This document shows, one piece after another, positions 5,405 to 7,141 of a stretch of DNA of 7,141 nucleotides; within the stretch, counting starts at the first letter, position 1; every line of letters begins with the position of its first letter. This stretch comes from Candidatus Saccharimonadota bacterium (lineage in GTDB: Bacteria > Patescibacteriota > Saccharimonadia > Saccharimonadales > Saccharimonadaceae). Location of the stretch: assembly GCA_017421685.1 (NCBI GenBank), contig JAFOHW010000026.1, forward strand, positions 1 to 7,141. The letters are read 5' to 3'. The notes beneath the pieces were generated by a model. It searched no databases. It was not told the origin of the DNA and worked only from the letters and a program-made list of their open reading frames with translations. The translations under genes and the position numbers were made by a program.

Positions 5405-5413
5405 TGTTATAAT
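5405..5413 (+). promoter_or_regulatory. Extended -10 promoter of the SurA-like gene, leaderless or nearly so
   Basis: TGT-TATAAT is followed by eight bases and the ATG at 5422. The start of transcription should fall at the ATG or one or two bases before it. The gap TACGTTAT holds no Shine-Dalgarno. Confidence 0.65.
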
Positions 5414-5421
5414 TACGTTAT

Positions 5422-6462
5422 ATGAATTTGCTTAAGAAGAAAGACACGAAAAAAACCGAACAGGAAAAGGTCGAGGCGCGTCGCGAAGAAGTTCTTGCGA
5501 CCGGGCGAAAATTTAAATATCCGCTCCAATGGACTCGCCACCGCATCGTAATTAACACGATCTTGATCACAATCATCGTTGTCGCGATGATTGTTGTCGG
5601 CGGATGGCTTGCGCTTTATCGTTTAGGCATGACCGACGAATTCTTATTCCGCGTAACGAAAATCTTTCCAGTCCCTGTCGCTTCGGTCGAATCCGAAAAT
5701 GTCCCCTTTTCCGATTATCTTATGCTATACCGAAGCAGTATGACTTCGATTGAACGTCAGTCCGGAAGCCAATTCGACGAAAACTCAATCGAAGACCTCC
5801 GTGCTGAATATAAACGCTCTGCGCTTACCGACGCCGAAAAATATGCCTATGCGGTAAAACTGGCAAAAGAATATAATATTGAAGTCTCAAAAGAGGAAGT
5901 TACCGAAGAATTTAATCGACATCTTAGTATTGGCGGAGTTGAACGAAGCGAGGAAGGTTTCGTCAAAATCATCGGCGATAATTTCGGACTAAGCAAAAGT
6001 GAATACGAACGCATGCTCTACCTTTCATTGTTAAAATCAAAAGTTGAAATGGCTATTGACGAGGAAGCGAACAAAACCGCGAATAGAGTCGAGGCGACCT
6101 TAAAAGAAAACGATAACGATTATAAAGCCGTAGCCGAAGAATTTGGCGACCGAATTAATTACCAGGAAACTGGCGGACTCGTAGACAGCAAAAATATCGA
6201 CGGCGGACGCGCATCTGAAGCTATGAAACTAGAACCTGACCAAAGTAGCGGAAAATTCATTTCCATAAATGGCGATGGATATTATTTTGTAAAACTAATT
6301 AAAAAGACCGACACAGAAGTAAATTTCGTTTCCATAAAAGTCCCATTTACGGAATTTAATAAACGCTTCGACACTCTCCGCGAAGAAGGGAAGATAAACG
6401 AACTTATCGAGATAAAAGATCCGAACGCCATCGACGGGACCATCGACGCCCCCGCTGATTAG
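5422..6462 (+). CDS. Membrane-anchored SurA-like protein with degenerate parvulin (PPIC) domain
   Basis: The 346-residue protein has a highly charged cytoplasmic N terminus (1-40), one transmembrane helix at about 42-66, then a long extracytoplasmic part. Residues about 85-225 are helical and charged, like the SurA N-terminal chaperone domain. Residues 233-295 recall the second half of a parvulin domain: DYKAVAEEFGD, then GGLVD, then KLEPDQSSGKFISINGDGYYFVKLI. The usual opening strand with its histidine-containing HILV-type motif is not visible, so prolyl isomerase activity is doubtful and a chaperone role for secreted or pilus proteins is the better guess. The tail, 325-346, is acidic. The ATG at 5422 is supported by the promoter just before it. 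The gene converges on the GrpB gene with eight bases between the stops and no terminator hairpin. Confidence 0.72.
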   Translation: MNLLKKKDTKKTEQEKVEARREEVLATGRKFKYPLQWTRHRIVINTILITIIVVAMIVVGGWLALYRLGMTDEFLFRVTKIFPVPVASVESENVPFSDYLMLYRSSMTSIERQSGSQFDENSIEDLRAEYKRSALTDAEKYAYAVKLAKEYNIEVSKEEVTEEFNRHLSIGGVERSEEGFVKIIGDNFGLSKSEYERMLYLSLLKSKVEMAIDEEANKTANRVEATLKENDNDYKAVAEEFGDRINYQETGGLVDSKNIDGGRASEAMKLEPDQSSGKFISINGDGYYFVKLIKKTDTEVNFVSIKVPFTEFNKRFDTLREEGKINELIEIKDPNAIDGTIDAPAD

Positions 6463-6470
6463 CTATCCGT

Positions 6471-6980
6471 TTAAGAATCCGAATTTCTTTTTGCTTCTGT
6501 GAGAAGCCTAGAAACATAATCCGACTTAAGCGTTTTATATTTTTCGCGATCATAATTAGATTCTTTCGCGAATTGTTGTTTTTTTGAAAAATACTCGCTT
6601 GCTTTTTCAGGGTTATCCAATAGATAGTTTCTTAGAATGATGAAATTTTTATAAGTATTTCCGGATACAAGACAAATATGGACATGAAAATCTCCTTCTC
6701 CAGTCTCCTCCTCGCGACTAGCGAGAAAAATTCTATCATCATGGTTGTTTCTTCCGTCGTAGTAACCATTTTTTGTTAAAATGTCACGAATCTCTTTCAT
6801 TTGTTTAGTATCCGAAACTCCTATTAGGATATCGACGATATTTTTACCACCAATTCCTACAGCGGTACTGCCAACATGCTCAATCCGAACAGATGAAGGA
6901 AGCAATGCCTCCAGCCGTTTTTTCTCATCCAAAAACCGCTGGTTAATAAAACTAGAAAATTCGTTTATTATAACAGGCAT
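6471..6980 (-). CDS. GrpB/UPF0157 family protein (nucleotidyltransferase fold)
   Basis: This 169-residue soluble protein matches the GrpB family in length and motifs. IEHVGSTAV at 33-41 is the family signature, followed by GGKNIVDILIGV, where relatives usually have AKPIIDI. HVHICL at 99-104 and LRNYLLDNPEKASEYFSKK at 116-134 correspond to the conserved FRDYLRAHP...Y..LK region, and YDREKYKTLKSDYV at 143-156 to the C-terminal K-rich helix. The fold belongs to the nucleotidyltransferase superfamily, and some proteins carry it fused to dephospho-CoA kinase, but the substrate is unknown and I assign none. The loss of the usual VPG and of the proline after K46 makes it somewhat divergent. It is not the heat-shock factor GrpE. 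It lies downstream of tRNA-Gly with its own promoter. Confidence 0.88.
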   Translation of the reverse strand: MPVIINEFSSFINQRFLDEKKRLEALLPSSVRIEHVGSTAVGIGGKNIVDILIGVSDTKQMKEIRDILTKNGYYDGRNNHDDRIFLASREEETGEGDFHVHICLVSGNTYKNFIILRNYLLDNPEKASEYFSKKQQFAKESNYDREKYKTLKSDYVSRLLTEAKRNSDS

Positions 6981-6986
6981 AATCTA

Positions 6987-6995
6987 ATTTTAGCA
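6987..6995 (-). promoter_or_regulatory. Extended -10 promoter of the GrpB-family gene, probably leaderless
   Basis: On the minus strand TGC-TAAAAT is followed by TAGATT and the ATG at 6980, so +1 would be the A of the start codon. No Shine-Dalgarno is present. Confidence 0.6.
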
Positions 6996-7054
6996 TGTTT
7001 ATTATTATTAATATCCTTACTCTACGAGAAGCCCTCTTTAGAACTTTATTAAAT

Positions 7055-7076
7055 AAAAAACGCCTCCTAAAGAGAC
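7055..7076 (-). terminator. Intrinsic terminator of tRNA-Gly
   Basis: Minus-strand GTCTC-TTTAG-GAGGC forms a 5-bp stem (one G-U pair) with a 5-base loop. One base later comes a run of six T. It starts nine bases after the tRNA CCA. The 5' arm can also pair with downstream CTAAAGAG (minus, 7041-7034) in a competing hairpin. Confidence 0.72.
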
Positions 7077-7085
7077 TATCAACAC

Positions 7086-7141
7086 TGGTGCGGGTATGGG
7101 GAGTCGGACCCCAGTCTCATCCTTGGGAAGGATACATAATA
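7086..7141 (-). tRNA. tRNA-Gly, anticodon CCC, 5' part outside window
   Basis: The minus strand shows the 3' three quarters of a tRNA. There is an anticodon stem-loop with loop TTCCCAA (7129-7123) and anticodon CCC at 7127-7125, the variable bases, T stem TGGGG/CCCCA with loop TCCGACT, acceptor strand TACCCGC, discriminator A and encoded CCA at 7088-7086. The anticodon reads GGG, hence glycine. The T loop begins TCC where TTC is standard. The D arm and 5' acceptor strand lie beyond the right edge. Confidence 0.9.

Larger units (their letters stand above)
5328..5413. repeat. Symmetric divergent promoter region: inverted repeat of about 22 bp arms
   Basis: The tRNA-Arg promoter (minus, 5350-5328) and the SurA-like gene promoter (plus, 5391-5413) share ATGTTATAAT exactly, and a further stretch AAAAGGxTATTT with one gap. 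The region therefore reads as an inverted repeat around a 40-base centre. The centre contains a perfect 12-bp palindrome, GCTTAGCTAAGC, at 5362-5373. This accounts for the whole intergenic stretch between the tRNA and the next gene. Confidence 0.6.

Overview
This window looks like the chromosome of a small-genome, membrane-simple bacterium, most likely a member of the Candidate Phyla Radiation (Patescibacteria, perhaps Saccharibacteria-like). That is an inference. It rests on the gene mix (prepilin peptidase beside a divergent pilin, one Xer recombinase, an elongated NDK, a membrane-anchored degenerate SurA/parvulin protein), on a solute-binding protein without a lipobox, and on widespread apparent leaderless starts. 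The standard code fits. The nine stop codons visible are five TAA and four TAG, with no TGA.

Layout: 1-339 is the 3' end of a prepilin peptidase gene, followed by a pseudopilin gene (344-1081). A Xer-type tyrosine recombinase (1083-2021, minus) converges on the pilin gene with one base between the stops. The divergent spacer 2022-2236 holds two promoters flanking a roughly 109-nt imperfect palindrome of unknown role. Then comes nucleoside diphosphate kinase (2237-2782), a shared bidirectional terminator (2813-2847), and a complete polar amino acid ABC importer operon on the minus strand: binding protein 5128-4277, permease 4284-3580, ATPase 3579-2848. Upstream of the importer lie a defective 3' tRNA fragment (5167-5196), the intact tRNA-Arg(CCU) it copies (5238-5313, minus), and a symmetric divergent promoter region (5328-5413). 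A membrane-anchored SurA-like protein (5422-6462) converges on a GrpB/UPF0157 gene (6471-6980, minus), and a tRNA-Gly(CCC) runs off the right edge.

The strongest unifying observation is promoter form. All seven transcription starts I can place have an extended -10, TGn followed by TATAAT or TAAAAT. In four of the five protein-coding units other than ndk, exactly six bases separate the hexamer from ATG, which puts +1 on the A of the start codon; in the fifth the gap is eight. These genes lack a Shine-Dalgarno sequence at workable spacing. ndk and the internal ATPase gene do have good ones.

The genes fall into four functional groups: type IV pilus biogenesis (peptidase and its probable substrate), chromosome resolution or recombination (Xer), nucleotide and amino acid supply (NDK and the importer, apt for a scavenging lifestyle), and envelope protein handling (SurA-like protein). 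I found no CRISPR array, insertion sequence, defence island or replication origin.
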